A stretch of 64,000 nucleotides of DNA from Yponomeuta sedellus (taxonomy: Eukaryota; Arthropoda; Insecta; Lepidoptera; Yponomeutidae): positions 2,119,822-2,183,821 of the forward strand of contig OW203751.1 of assembly GCA_934045075.1 (NCBI GenBank), given 5' to 3'. The notes beneath the pieces were generated by a model. That model had not been told where the DNA came from. It ran no database searches and was given only the letters and a program-made list of their open reading frames with translations. This document shows, piece by piece, positions 1-13,100 of the stretch (position 1 is its first letter; each line of letters begins with the position of its first letter). A program made the position numbers and the translations under genes.

Positions 1-1046
1 GTGAGGCCTTGGTTACTCTCTGGCGACGTGGAAGGTCGATGTTCTTCGAAGATTGGTCCGGATTCAGATCGTCAATGTCCGACTTGAATTGCGACGCAAA
101 ATGGCACGACGTACCGCGTGCCTCGATTTTGTGATTTCTTCGTAATTGCGTAGATTTTGTTGTTTCCCCTCATGGGCCACCAATTTATGTCTTAGCACGA
201 CATAATGGAGTTATTAAAACCCAATAAATATAGATACAAGACTTTAATTCAGAATAAATTAACAAATGTAAAGCGCCTTCGGCGGCGGTCAATCGAAAAG
301 TAGTTTTGCAGGTAGACCTATATAACTAATACAATGCAAGATATGCGTTTAATAATGTAGCAACATCGCGGAGCAGCAACTTCTTGCGCTTAACGTCATC
401 ACAGGCACTTGGGCCTGAACACCCACATACAATATTTTAAGAGTACCTACTACAACATCTCTCTCCTTATACATATATACATGAGTTGTGAAAGTTATCT
501 AATTAACGATCTATACAATCTAAGTTTACTAAAGTAATAATGAACACTATTCTAATCGAAGCAATCAGTCTAATGACTTACTGGTAGGTTATACAATATT
601 CTACCATCTAATTATAAATTAAGAAGCAAGTTATTTATCAGTCACAAATCCTGCATTAACCAAAACTAATAATATTTATAATTAAGTAATCTCATTAAGA
701 AAACGTTAGGCGCTTGGCCCGTATTGAGCACTGAAGTAATTATTTACAGGTTACAATGCTAATCGATATAAATCTTATATATTTACACGGATTCTAGAAT
801 TATATCTAGATGAATTCGACCCGATTCTAGCCACACCTGACATCATGTAGTGTTTGTGTCGGAGGTAATGATACGACGCGTTTGCTGGTCAAGTAAAACT
901 AGTTTATTTCAGATAACCCACATACAATATTTTAAGAGTACCTACTACAACTTGTACTTTCCCCTAATGTTGAATCTTTGATTATTTGATACAGTCGTAA
1001 CGCCTGTTGATTCTGCGATTGTAGAACGATATTTTGCACCGCTCAG
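1..1046 (+). other. RhoGAP intron upstream of window exon 1
   Basis: AT-rich, no exon seen; the PX-domain exons are not here. A 36-bp stretch containing cccacatacaatat recurs at 421-456 and 916-952, so it flanks a segment of about 460 bp in direct orientation. The cause is not clear (target duplication, or short terminal repeats of a degraded element). Confidence 0.5.
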
Positions 1047-1173
1047 GTCCGAACGAGTCTTTATGGTGGCGCGGGAAGCGCGGGTTCCGCGTGGGATTCT
1101 TTCCGCACCACTGTGTGGCCGTCATCGGGGATAAAGTGCCCCGGCACATGACCCAGCCGCCGCCCATTGTCGG
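1047..1173 (+). CDS. CdGAPr: RhoGAP exon 1 of window: C-terminal half of SH3 domain
   Basis: Acceptor ctcag at 1042-1046, donor cgg|gtaagt at 1174. After two bases finishing a split codon it reads PNESLWWRGKRGF, then GFFPHHCV, the hallmark second half of an SH3 domain (WW ligand-groove tryptophans), then VPRHMTQPPPIV. It ends two bases into a codon that exon 2 completes as Gly. The last 24 bases plus the donor are the repeating unit of the downstream 41-bp minisatellite. Confidence 0.9.
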
Positions 1174-4100
1174 GTAAGTCTGAGACACATGACCCAGCCG
1201 CCGCACATTTTCGGGTAAGTCCGAGACACGTGACCCAGCCGCCGCCCACTGTCGGGTAAGTCTGAGGCACGTGACCCAGTCGCCGCCCACTGTCGGGTAA
1301 GTCTGAGGCACGTGACCCAGTCGCCGCCCATTGTCGGCTAAGTCTGAGGCACGTGACCCAGTCGCCGCCCATTGTCGGGTAAGTCTGAGACACATGAACC
1401 AGCCGCCGCACATTGTCGGGTAAGTCCGAGACATGTTGCCCAGCCTCCGCCCATTTTTGGGTAAGTCTGAGGCACGTGTTCCAGCAGCTGCCCACTGTCG
1501 GGTAAGTTTGAGAGACTTGACCCAACAACCGCCCACTGTCGGGTAAGTCTGAGACACATGACCCAGCCCCCGCCCATTGCCGGGTAAGTCTGAGACACGT
1601 GACCCAGCCGCCGCCCATTGTCGGGTAAGTCTGAGACACGTGACCCAGCCGCCGCCCATTGTCGGGTAAGTCTGAGACACGTGACCCAGCCGCCGCCGAT
1701 TCTCGGGTAAATATGAGATATGACTCAGTCGCCGCCCATACCTTCCTGCGATGCAGGAAGAGACCCGTGCTCCAGCTGTGCATACAAGGGCATACAAGGG
1801 ACTATCTACTTTGCAGTTAGGTTTTTACATCGGAATGATATCACTGTACCCACAATATTATACTATTTTTATTTTTATTTCCACCCGGCATGGGTGGAAT
1901 TGTTAGCCTCTAAATAGGTTTTTAAAATTGTGGAGTTTTTTTTTCCGCTGCCTTTTTCTCCACTACAATACGGCCCGAAGGCGGCGGCTTACACTTTACA
2001 TTGTACATTGACATTCAGCAAACAGAATGTAAATTCTTTACGTTGAAATAAAATTATTTGAATTTGAATTGAATTTGTCCTTAGCACGGGTTAGTGCATT
2101 AAAAATAAAAAAATAGTATAATTATATTTATAAAGTTTAGAGAAGAGAAAGTTTCGCTTCTATCTGTATCCTCTAGTCTAAATGATACTGGCAAAGTTCT
2201 GCACGGATTCAATGACGTTTGTACGAGACTGGCTCTGAGTGACGGACTGAGTATTGACTCCCCGCTCGCACGCCCTCAGGTCAGTGGCGGTGGCCGCCAT
2301 GAAGCCGGTTCTCCGCAAGCACGGCAAGCTGATCTCGCTGTTCCGCAGCTTCATCCTGTCGCGGCCCTCGCGCCGCAGCCTCAAGCAGCAGGGCATCCTG
2401 CGCGAGCGCGTCTTTGGCTGCGACCTGGGCGAGCACCTGCTCAACTGCGAGCACCAAGGTCAGTGGCGGGGGGGGAGGATCCTGAATTAACAACATTTAA
2501 ATTAGAATATTTTCGGGGCTTAATCGCGTAGTAATTTATTGCTATTTTACCTCGACGTTTTGACGACGTTGCAGGCATCGTGTTCTAACTATGTGTTCAA
2601 GTCGCGAAAGTTTAATAGTACTCGTAGATTGTTAACCAAGGGCTGTATGACATCAATTGCATACGAGGTTTTTGGCGCCCGAGCGCAGCGAGGGCTCTAT
2701 TTAGCCCGATTATGCTATTGATACTTACACTCGAGGTAAAACACTCTCTCTGCTTTACATATCGATTGTGAGGTAAGTAAAAAAACAAGAAAGCAGGTTG
2801 ACTTTTTTTTTTTGACTTGACATTTTTCAATACATTTGAGAAAGAACTCCAAAACACGAAAAAAAATTACTTTCGCGCCTAGCTAATGGAAGCAAGCGCG
2901 TCAATTCGTGCTGGCCAGTTTGATTTTTAAATCGATTTCCATTAACATACGGTGTGACTGCGAAACAAATAATTCGATATTTAAAATAAAATCTTCATAA
3001 ATTCTAATATAAATTGTCTCGATTCCGATTCGAGTAAATAATCGATACCGAGAAAAAAATAGAAATATAACTTTAAAATATAAAAAAATATATAACTTTA
3101 AAAAAATATTCTTGCAGTATGAGTATGACAGTTCTTTTCAAATTCCAAAACCTATGCTGTAATGATATCCCCCGGCATTCAGGGAAGTAAGTGACTACTT
3201 ACAGAGCAAGAGATATGTAATAGTACATTATGATATAAGTGCGGTAAGTTGAAAATTACAGCCGAGGCGATATTACTAGCCCGAGCCATCGGCGAGGGCT
3301 ATAAGGAAGCAGAGGCTGTAATTTTCAAAGCGCACGTATGTCATACGACGTTTTATAACATATTTACGAGGAAATTAATAAAACTCTGACTTTGTTATCA
3401 TCACTACTTGACGACATTTTCAAATAAAAACAATATATCGGAAAGAAAAAGCGCGCGGATTTATTTTTACTTGTCCACAAATAAGCGATGCGCGCGCCTC
3501 AACTTTTTTTTTAGGCAAAGGTACAAAAACAGCCAGTATTACTAATAAAGTAAATTAATATTTTTGTATCTTTGTTACAGATAAATGGTTGTAATTTATT
3601 GTCAAAATTAATTCAATTAAAGAATTAAAAGTTTATTTGTTATATTTTATTTCCCAAAGTTAATTTTATTCATAAAATATTGACCACACTCTTGACATAA
3701 AACCTCTTTGCTAAGATTTTTAAAAGTATCATTCATTTTTAAGAGGGAGTATCTTAAAACTTTATTAAAAAAAGCACGTGCCTTTTACATTACATTATCG
3801 CACAAGTACGTAATGAGATACATCACGATATTGAAATTGGTGTAATCTCAACCACTTTACGAGCAAATATGTTATAAAATATGTTATAACATTTGAATTT
3901 TTTAGCATACGTATTTTACAGTCTTAAAGGAAACTGGATACGAAATAAAACGACCCATCTCTTTTTATTTTCGGAAATTCGATGATTTTCATTCATAATT
4001 TTCGCTTTGAATTTCGTATTCTAAAAGGATCACGTCACACATACGGCTTAATAATACTAACACCCTTGCCGACTTTTTGAAGACCATTGGAATTAAGGAA

Positions 4101-7100
4101 AGAGAAAGGAATTACTCCGACATGACATTTGAATAAATTTGAAAATGACATCTGTCATAACATTTTTAATATTAGGCAACGGTACCTCCTCATTCCATCG
4201 TATGTGTGACGTCATCACAAAATTTTTGGTTTTTATTTATTTTCTCTAAAATTAGGCAATAATAAAAATTCTAAATATTTTTTTCGTAATCAGGATAGCA
4301 AAATTAAGAAACGTATTTTTAGTTTTGGGCATTGTAAAATATTAATTGTCAATTAGCGGGGGGAAAAGAACCTCAGTCAGAATCGATTGCTGAAGACGCC
4401 AAGTCATTTGACAAGGTTCTTCAGCCAATCCTTTACTATCACAGCTGTCCGCCTGTGGAATGATCTTCCCTTGGACGTAAGATTTTCACCATCCCTGCCA
4501 ATATTTAAGAACAGAGTGCATAACCACTATTTTTCCTTAATGTAAGTTTGTTGTATTTTTGTGAATTCCCTTTCTAGTATTATGTAGGTATACATGTTTT
4601 TTTTGTTTATGTTTTTTTATTATTTTATATTTACGTACTCTATGTATGTGTATCAACTATAAAAAAATATATTGTCTAGTTGCGCCGACTACCCGCATTT
4701 CAGTTTCCGTTTCTTCTTTTCCGTTAATGGTTGTTTGGAAGAAATTACTTTTAATAATAAGGCCGCCACTTGTACTGTACTTTTTTTTTTTAAGTCTCTT
4801 ATGTAATCCCTGGTGTATATACAATTAAGAATATTCAGGGCATTCTAGGCGAGTATCAAGGTGACAGACTCAGGGGGAACATCCTGAATTAGCAAGGGTC
4901 ACAAGATCTTGAAGCAGTACTTCTGGGCGAGCATTCGCGTTCTCAATTTCGAGCACCAAGGTTAGAGGGGGAAAGATCCTTGTGGTAACACAGATTATAC
5001 AAGAACTTGCGTCCCTCTCTCTCTTCTGTTGTTCAGATACTAAGGGTATCTGGGTAATTTAAACAGATCTAATAAACCGTTTTCAGTGTAATTTATTGGT
5101 GTTTTGTTAACTAACCGAATCCTTGACACACTCTAGCGTCCAGTGAAGCCAACTTCAAAGTTGCAACAATCCTGAATTAGCTGCTGGATATAGCCCTCCC
5201 CTAATGAGCGCCACAGCGCCCTGTATTTAGCTCGCCGCATCCCAGATGCTGGATGCGGCGAGCTGCAGTTTTTTGCAGATCGTCATCCCACCTGGTCGGA
5301 GGGCCTAGCAGGTGGGACATACAGGGTTGAAATCGAGTGTTTCCCCCCCAGTGCCGCTGGTTCTGGTGGAGTGCGCGCGGGTGATCGAGGAGCGGGGCGC
5401 GGTGGACGGCATCTACCGGCTGTCTGGCGGCTCGGGGCTCACGCAGCGACTGCGCAGCGCTTTTGATGCGGGGGAGCGGCCCGACCTCAGCGCCGCACCG
5501 GTCGCGCGGGATCCGCACGCGCTGGCCAGCCTGCTCAAGATGTACTTCCGGTGAGTGCTTCGCGAACTTAACGATTGCTAGCTATGCAAAGTTATTTTTT
5601 ATATTGTTTAACATTGACGGCCTCTGTGGCGTAGCGGTAGCGCGTCTGGCCACCGTGCAAGAGGCCCGGGTTCGAATCCCGGCTGGGAACAAAAAAAAAT
5701 CCCAGGTCTTGAATGTTTACATGTTTGTGATGTCGTTGTTTCCGGTTCCCACGACATGAGCGCCATAGCGCCCTGTCTTCAGCTTGCCGCATCCAGCATC
5801 TGCCGGCAGTTTTTCGCAGATCGTCATCCCACCTGGTCGGAGGGCGTCCCTACCCTACGTTTGCCGAGTCGTGTGCTCCACTCAAGAACACGTTTACTCC
5901 AACGGTTATTGGCCAGCCCACTGCCACTTCGGCTCGCAAATTCTCTGAGCTATGTCGAGAGATTACATAATTATTTTAAAACATAGAGCTCGTGCATTGT
6001 ACTGGCTTTAACTCCAGACGTTGTCGCTTGTCCTCACTGAGCTGCCGAACATAAAGCTCGTGCATTGTACTGGCTTTAACTCCAGACGTGGTCGCTTGTC
6101 CCCAGCGAGCTGCCGAACATAGAGCTCGTGCATTGTACTGGCTTTGACTCCAGACGTGGTCGCTTGTCCCCAGCGAGCTGCCGAACATAGAGCTCGTGCA
6201 TTGTACTGGCTTTGACTCCAGACGTGGTCGCTTGTCCCCAGCGAGCTGCCGAACATAGAGCTCGTGCATTGTACTGGCTTTGACTCCAGACGTGGTCGCT
6301 TGTCCCCAGCGAGCTGCCGAACATAGAGCTCGTGCATTGTACTGGCTTTGACTCCAGACGTGGTCGCTTGTCCCCAGCGAGCTGCCGAACATAGAGCTCG
6401 TGCATTGTACTGGCTTTGACTCCAGACGTGGTCGCTTGTCCCCAGCGAGCTGCCGAACATAGAGCTCGTGCATTGTACTGGCTTTGACTCCAGACGTGGT
6501 CGCTTGTCCCCAGCGAGCTGCCGAACATAGAGCTCGTGCATTGTACTGGCTTTGACTCCAGACGTGGTCGCTTGTCCCCAGCGAGCTGCCGAACATAGAG
6601 CTCGTGCATTGTACTGGCTTTGACTCCAGACGTGGTCGCTTGTCCCCAGCGAGCTGCCGAACATAGAGCTCGTGCATTGTACTGGCTTTGACTCCAGACG
6701 TGGTCGCTTGTCCCCAGCGAGCTGCCGAACATAGAGCTCGTGCATTGTACTGGCTTTGACTCCAGACGTGGTCGCTTGTCCCCAGCGAGCTGCCGAACAT
6801 AGAGCTCGTGCATTGTACTGGCTTTGACTCCAGACGTGGTCGCTTGTCCCCAGCGAGCTGCCGAACATAGAGCTCGTGCATTGTACTGGCTTTGACTCCA
6901 GACGTGGTCGCTTGTCCCCAGCGAGCTGCCGAACATAGAGCTCGTGCATTGTACTGGCTTTGACTCCAGACGTGGTCGCTTGTCCCCAGCGAGCTGCCGA
7001 ACCCGCTGTGCACGTACCAGCTGTACGACAGCTTCGTGGCGGCCGTGGCGGCGCGCGGGGACGAGCCGCGGCAGCTGCAGCGGATGCGGGACACCGTCGT

Positions 7101-10100
7101 CAAGCTGCCGCCGCCGCACTACCGGTCAGTGGGGGGGGGGTGACGGGGAGAGGGAGCCACGACGGGGTGAGGGGGCGAGTGTTGATTCAGTGAGAAAGGG
7201 AGTGATTGAGTGTTGATTGAGTCAAGCTGCCGCCACCGCACTACCGGTGAGGGGGGGGGGGGCGAATGTTGATTCAGTGAGACAGGGGGTGATTGAGTGA
7301 TGATTGACTCAAGCTGCCGCCGCCGCACGACCGGTCAGTGGGGGGGGGAGGGGTGACAGTATTCAGTGACAAAGGACGTGTTTGAGTGAGAGATGAGTGT
7401 CAGCGAGAGAGGAGGAGTGAGTGTGTTCATTAGTTAGACAGCTAGAGTGGATGCCAGAGACCGTCGTCAAGCTGCCGCCGCCGCACTACCGGTCAGTGGG
7501 GGGGGGGTGACTGGGGGAGGGTGCTAGTGTTGATTCAGAAGGGGAGTGATTGAGTGTTGACTAAGCCAAGCTGCCGCCGCAGCACTACCGGTCAGTGGGG
7601 GGGGTTGACTTTCAGTGACAAAGGGAGTGACTAAGTGAGAGAGAGAGTGATTCAGTGTTGACTTTCAGTGACAAAGGGAGTGACTGAATGAGAGCGGGAG
7701 TGATTGAATGAAAGAAGGTGGTAGAGAGTGAGAATTAGTGTCCGAGTGTGTTAACTATTAAATTTTTAGTTACTTAGGTATTTAAACAGAGATTGACTGC
7801 AGCATGCGGGAAACCTTCGTCAAGCTGCCGCCGCCGTACTACCGGTCAGTGGGAGGGGTGACTATTGACTCAGTGAGAAAGGGAGTGATTGAGTGAGATA
7901 GAGAGGGAATTATAGAGTGAGTTAGTGAGAGAGGGAGTGAGTGTGATGAGGCTTGACAACTAAAGCTATTGTTGGAAACTAACATCGCCAAATAACTAAA
8001 GTGTATGTGTGAGAATGTTTAGCAACGCAGGGCGCGTCAGTGCATGTATGGGTAAACCGTCTATGACTAACGCTAGTGACATTTTTCTGATCGGTTTCAT
8101 GCTTCGCAAGGCACTTTAGGCAGATGGTGCCGGCTGCCGTCGATAGATGGCAGTCGTTACGCCAATTCCAAGGGTGGCTTGAAAACTTCTGACAATAAGA
8201 CCGGCCACTAGTCTTGCATGCCTCCACCAATCCGGACTTGGCCCCCGTGGTGGAGTATGGCCCATACCTTCCTCCGGGAAGAAAACCGTGCCCCTCGGTT
8301 GGGACATTATTATTATTATTAATACATTATTGCGCAATAAAACCGTACAATGCGGTGAACTTAACGCCATGAGCATGTTCTACCAGTCAACCAACCAAGT
8401 CACAATTAGTTAAGCTAAAAATGTTGTAAGTTAGATTGTTAATTGTTGTTTAAACTTTTCTTTGTTTTTTTTTAATTTAATTAAATGCCTACTTATTTAA
8501 GTAAGGAGAGCTTTTATGGATCCATCTGTAGAAGCAGATCGAGCCATAATTATCTTCGGCTGCGACCGTTCGGAGTGAGGTGTCTGCGATACTTTGCGCT
8601 GAGTGGTCGCATTTGGTTGAATGTGGCTTGATGTGTTTTGGCGCTCGTCCATATTCTAACATGCTGTCATCACACGTTTTAAAGGATTATGTAACTAGAG
8701 ATTATAAATAAAAAATAAAAATAAAAATTCTTTATTTCAGGCATTAAGTACCCATATTATGTTAGTAACAATAGTGACTTAAGACTATATTAGTAACAAT
8801 AATAACAAATTCTAATCAATTCAGATCAATCAAATCAATTATGTACTTATTTTTATTATTATTTTCAATTATTTTTGGTACGTAACTGTACAGAGACTTC
8901 TGTGTCTCTCGGCCCACATTTCGGTGTATCGGCTATCTACCCTGTCCGCTATCATAGTCAGCTTTCGTCATGATGTTTTTACATGTTATGTAACTTATCT
9001 GTTGTGTAATGCTGTAAATGAAATAAAAATAAAAAACCGTAGGACGTGACGGGTTGATGATGATGGCAAGTGATCCTGTGTAAGACTGGTATTCCCGTCG
9101 CAGCACGCTGGCATACCTGATGCGGCACCTGCGCCGCGTGTCGCTACTGGGGGCGCTCACGGGGATGACGGCGCGGAACATGGCCATCGTGTGGGCGCCC
9201 AACCTGCTGCGGGCGCCGCACGCGCAGCACGCGCTGCAGGGAGTGGCGGTACAGGTCAGTGCGCGGGGGCGGTACAGGTCAGTGCGCGGGGGCGGTACAG
9301 GTCAGTGCGCGGGGGCGGTACAGGTCAGTGCGCGGGGGCGGTACAGGTCAGTGCGCGGGGGCGGTACAGGTCAGTGCGCGGGGGCGGTACAGGTCAGTAC
9401 GCGGGAGGGGCGGTACAGGTCAGTGCGCGGGGGCGGTACAGGTCAGTGCGCGGGGGCGGTACAGGTCAGTACGCGGGAGGGGCGGTACAGGTCAGTGCGC
9501 GGGGGCGGTACAGGTCAGTGCGCGGGGGCGGTACAGGTCAGTGCGCGGGGGCGGTACAGGTCAGTACGCGGGAGGGGCGGTACAGGTCAGTGCGCGGGGG
9601 CGGTACAGGTCAGTGCACGGGAGGGTGGTACAGGTCAGTGCGCGGGAGGGTGGTACAGGTCAGTGCGCGGGAGGGTGGTACAGGTCAGTGCGCGGGAGGG
9701 TGGTACAGGTCAGTGCGCGGGAGGGTGGTACAGGTCAGTGCGCGGGAGGGTGGTACAGGTCAGTGCGCGGGAGGGTGGTACAGGTCAGTGCGCGGGAGGG
9801 TGGTACAGGTCAGTGCGCGGGAGGGTGGTACAGGTCAGTGCGCGGGGGGGCGGTACAGGTCAATGCGCGGGGGGCGGTACAGGTCAGTGCGCGGGAGGGC
9901 GGTACAGGTCTGTACGCGGGGGGGCGGTACAGGTCAGTACGCGGGGGGGACGGTACAGGTCAGTGCACGCGCTACAGGGAGTGGCGGTACAGGTCAGTAC
10001 GCGGGAGGGGGCGGTACAGATCAGTACACGTAGCGGGGGGCGGTACAGGTCAGTACGCGAAGGGGGCGGTACAGGTCAGTGCACGCGCTGCAGGGAGTGG

Positions 10101-13100
10101 CGGTACAGGTCAGTACGCGGGGGGGGCGGCGGTACAGGTCAGTGCACGCGCTGCAGGGAGTGGCGGTACAGGTCAGTACGCGGGGGGGGGGGCGGTACAG
10201 GTCAGTGCACGCGCTGCAGGGAGTGGCGGTACAGGTCAGTACGCGGGGGGGGGGGCGGTACAGATCAGTACACGTAGCGGGGGGCGGTACAGATCAGTAC
10301 ACGTAGCGGGGGGCGGTACAGGTCAGTGCACGCGCTACAGGGAGTGGCGGTACAGGTCAGTACGCGGGGAGGGGCGGTACAGGCGCCTTTGCCCCCCGCT
10401 GCGCTCAATCTTCGTCCTCTGATTTGATTTTTAATTTTAGACTAAGTCGGTATCTGTCCAATAATTCAATTCATTCATTGTCAAAACAAAATGTGACCTT
10501 AATGAAAGTCAACGTTGTTAGTTTCACAATTAATAGATTATTATTTGGAGGAAAAAGAAACTAACAAAGAAGCTCCATAAATACAATCTGTCAACCGCAC
10601 AAACCCTCGTTCCCAGGCCGTGGTGACGGAGTTCCTGATCTGCTACGCCGAAGACCTGTTCAGCGGCGAGCAGACCGCCTCGGCCGATGCGGACGGCGGG
10701 GAGCGCCGCCCCGAGCCGGGGGCGGAGCCCCGCGTGCCCTCGGGCCGGCGGCCGACGTCCCTACCCAGGGCCGCGCCCGCGCAGCTGCTCAGGTAAGCCC
10801 CGGGATACGCGGAAGATGCCCATATTGCGTCTGGAGAAGGGAGGGCAAGGTTTGTGGTTCGTCGTTTGAACTGGCTTTCGGCCTCGCGGACAAGGTTTTA
10901 GGGTTATATGGCTTGAACGAAGATCGGCTTTCAGCCTCGCGGACAAGGTTTTAGGGTTATATGGCTTGAACGAATATCGGCTTTCGGCCTCGCGGACAAG
11001 GTTTTAGGGTTATATGGCTTGAACGAAGATCGGCTTTCGGCCTCGCGGACAACATTTTAGGGTTCTATGGCTTGAACGAAGATCGGCTCTCGGCCTCTCG
11101 GATTAGGTTTTAGGGATATGCGGCACTAAATAAGCTTCGCGAAAATTTTTGGACCACTTAATTTCTTTTCGGTAATTTATTTTGTCGCAAAAGTGTCTCT
11201 GTTAACTTTCCAACTGAGGGGACGAAATTCAAGGGGAAGAAATTTAGAACTGGGATTAACTATTGCCTTGATTGAGTGATTATGGCACTTCATTTTCTCA
11301 TCCAACGCGTATGTAATTGCGGGCACAGCTAGTGAATATTATTTTCAATAGAGTACCCGGCGTGCGTGCATTCAACGAATAATGAGCGTCGATGAAGCGA
11401 AGGTGATCTGTCAGGATTGTATCAAGTGGCAGTCCCTGGTCTCTGCCTACCCCTCTGGTATACAGGCGTGAGGTCATGCTATGTAATGTTTACACTACAC
11501 TATACACTATCAACCCTCGTATGTCCCCACTGCTGGAGCACGGGTCTCTTCCTGCATCGCAGGAAGGTTAGGCCATACTCCACCACTGGGGCCAAGTCCG
11601 GGTTGGTCCACTACCATTGTTACTGGCGTAAACACACGAAAGTGTCAAAGTAGTTAGAGAAAGTGTTAGAGTAGTTAAAGAATGGAACAAACTCCCTGAA
11701 GAAATAGTGACAGCCACAAGCATTAATATGTTTAAAAACAAACTGGATAAATATCTAAAGGAAACAAAACAGACAAGGAGTTAAACACAAATGTACATCT
11801 GGATACAGGCTTCACCAGTTCTATAACTGCCTGCCTGAATTACAAATAATTATAATAATAATAATTGAGCCAATGGGCGACTCTCGAGGTTGCAGGTTCG
11901 AATCCCGGCATGGGTGAAATTTTTAGCGTCTAAATAGGTTTTAAATTTGTCCTTAGCACCGGTTAGTGCATTAAAAATAAAAATAGTATAACGTTTTTAT
12001 TGTGCAATAAAGTGTGATTACATTCGCTCCAGCCGTTTCGACCTGAAGAAGTAACGCAACAGACATACACACCCACAATCTTTCGCCTTTGTAATATTAG
12101 TGTGGTGATTCGCCTTCAGCCTGGAGGAGGCGCGGCGGCGCGGGCGCGGCCACAACCCGCCAGCCACCTCGTCCCCCGCCAGCCTGCCGCCGCCATCCGG
12201 CGCCATCGCCGCCGCCGCCGGCGCGCAGCTGCGGCCATCCGGCCACCTGCGCCCACAGTACATCGAGGTCAGTTGGCCCCCACACCTGGCACCTGCGCCC
12301 ACAGTACATCGAGGTCAGTTGGCCCCCACACCTGGCACCTGCGCCCACAGTACATCGAGGTCAGTTGGCCCCCACACCTGGCACCTGCGCCCACAGTACA
12401 TCGAGGTCAGTTGGCCCCCACACCTGGCACCTGCGCCCACAGTACATCGAGGTCAGTTGGCCCCCACACCTGGCACCTGCGCCCACAGTACATCGAGGTC
12501 AGTTGGCCCCCACACCTGGCACCTGCGCCCACAGTACATCGAGGTCAGTTGGCCCCCACACCTGGCACCTGCGCCCACAGTACATCGAGGTCAGTTGGCC
12601 CCCACACCTGGCACCTGCGCCCACAGTACATCGAGGTCAGTTGGCCCCCACACCTGGCACCACAACTTGCAACAAGTCGTCGTCGTGAGATTAAATTTTG
12701 CCCCACACTGGGCAAAATTTAATCTAACTACTAACTACGATTACATAAAGTAGTTGATAATCACGATTACAAACTAAATGAAGTAATCAGAATAAGTAGT
12801 TAAACATTTTTTAATATAGTTGAGCCATATCATAGTTTTGCTGTATGCACGTTAATTTTTATTTTAATTACGGAACAAATACTTTGCTGTGATACATTTA
12901 AGTTCAACCCGAATGGAGAACTGTGCCCCAAGATACAATTTAATTTAGTTTGGGGTTCAGAGTTACTTGATACATTGTTATGTTTTATTCTGCTCAATAA
13001 ACATTTTTCATTTCATTTTCATTTCATTTTCATTTTGATTACTAACTGCAAATTGTAGTTGCAATCACGCCGTTTATAACTACATTTCTAAATAAACTTG

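Noticed and set aside
181..460. Solo LTR starting near atgggccaccaatttatg
   Set aside because: The phrase resembles a primer-binding junction, but no matching pair of long terminal repeats could be delimited.
982..1797. Minus-strand repetitive frame (GSRVSDLPDNGRRLGH-like), looks like a repeat protein
   Set aside because: Antisense of the 41-bp minisatellite overlapping the plus-strand SH3 exon, which has true similarity.
2178..2496. Minus-strand frames opposite RhoGAP exon 2
   Set aside because: Plus strand encodes the conserved FGCDLGEHL block; the minus frames have no similarity.
5983..7002. CRISPR-like array (regular 68-bp repeats)
   Set aside because: No unique spacers: units are contiguous and identical; the setting is a eukaryotic intron.
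5976..7119. Minus-strand frames of 313-375 codons with a perfect internal repeat (MHELYVRQLAGDK-like)
   Set aside because: Antisense translation of the 68-bp minisatellite; 68 is not a multiple of three, so all frames cycle. No splice or start context.
9120..10422. Three overlapping plus-strand reading frames of up to 387 codons (RYRSVRGGGTGQ-type repeats)
   Set aside because: They arise because the 23-26-bp GC-rich repeat lacks stops in all frames; only the first 151 bases (9104-9254) are a RhoGAP exon with family similarity.
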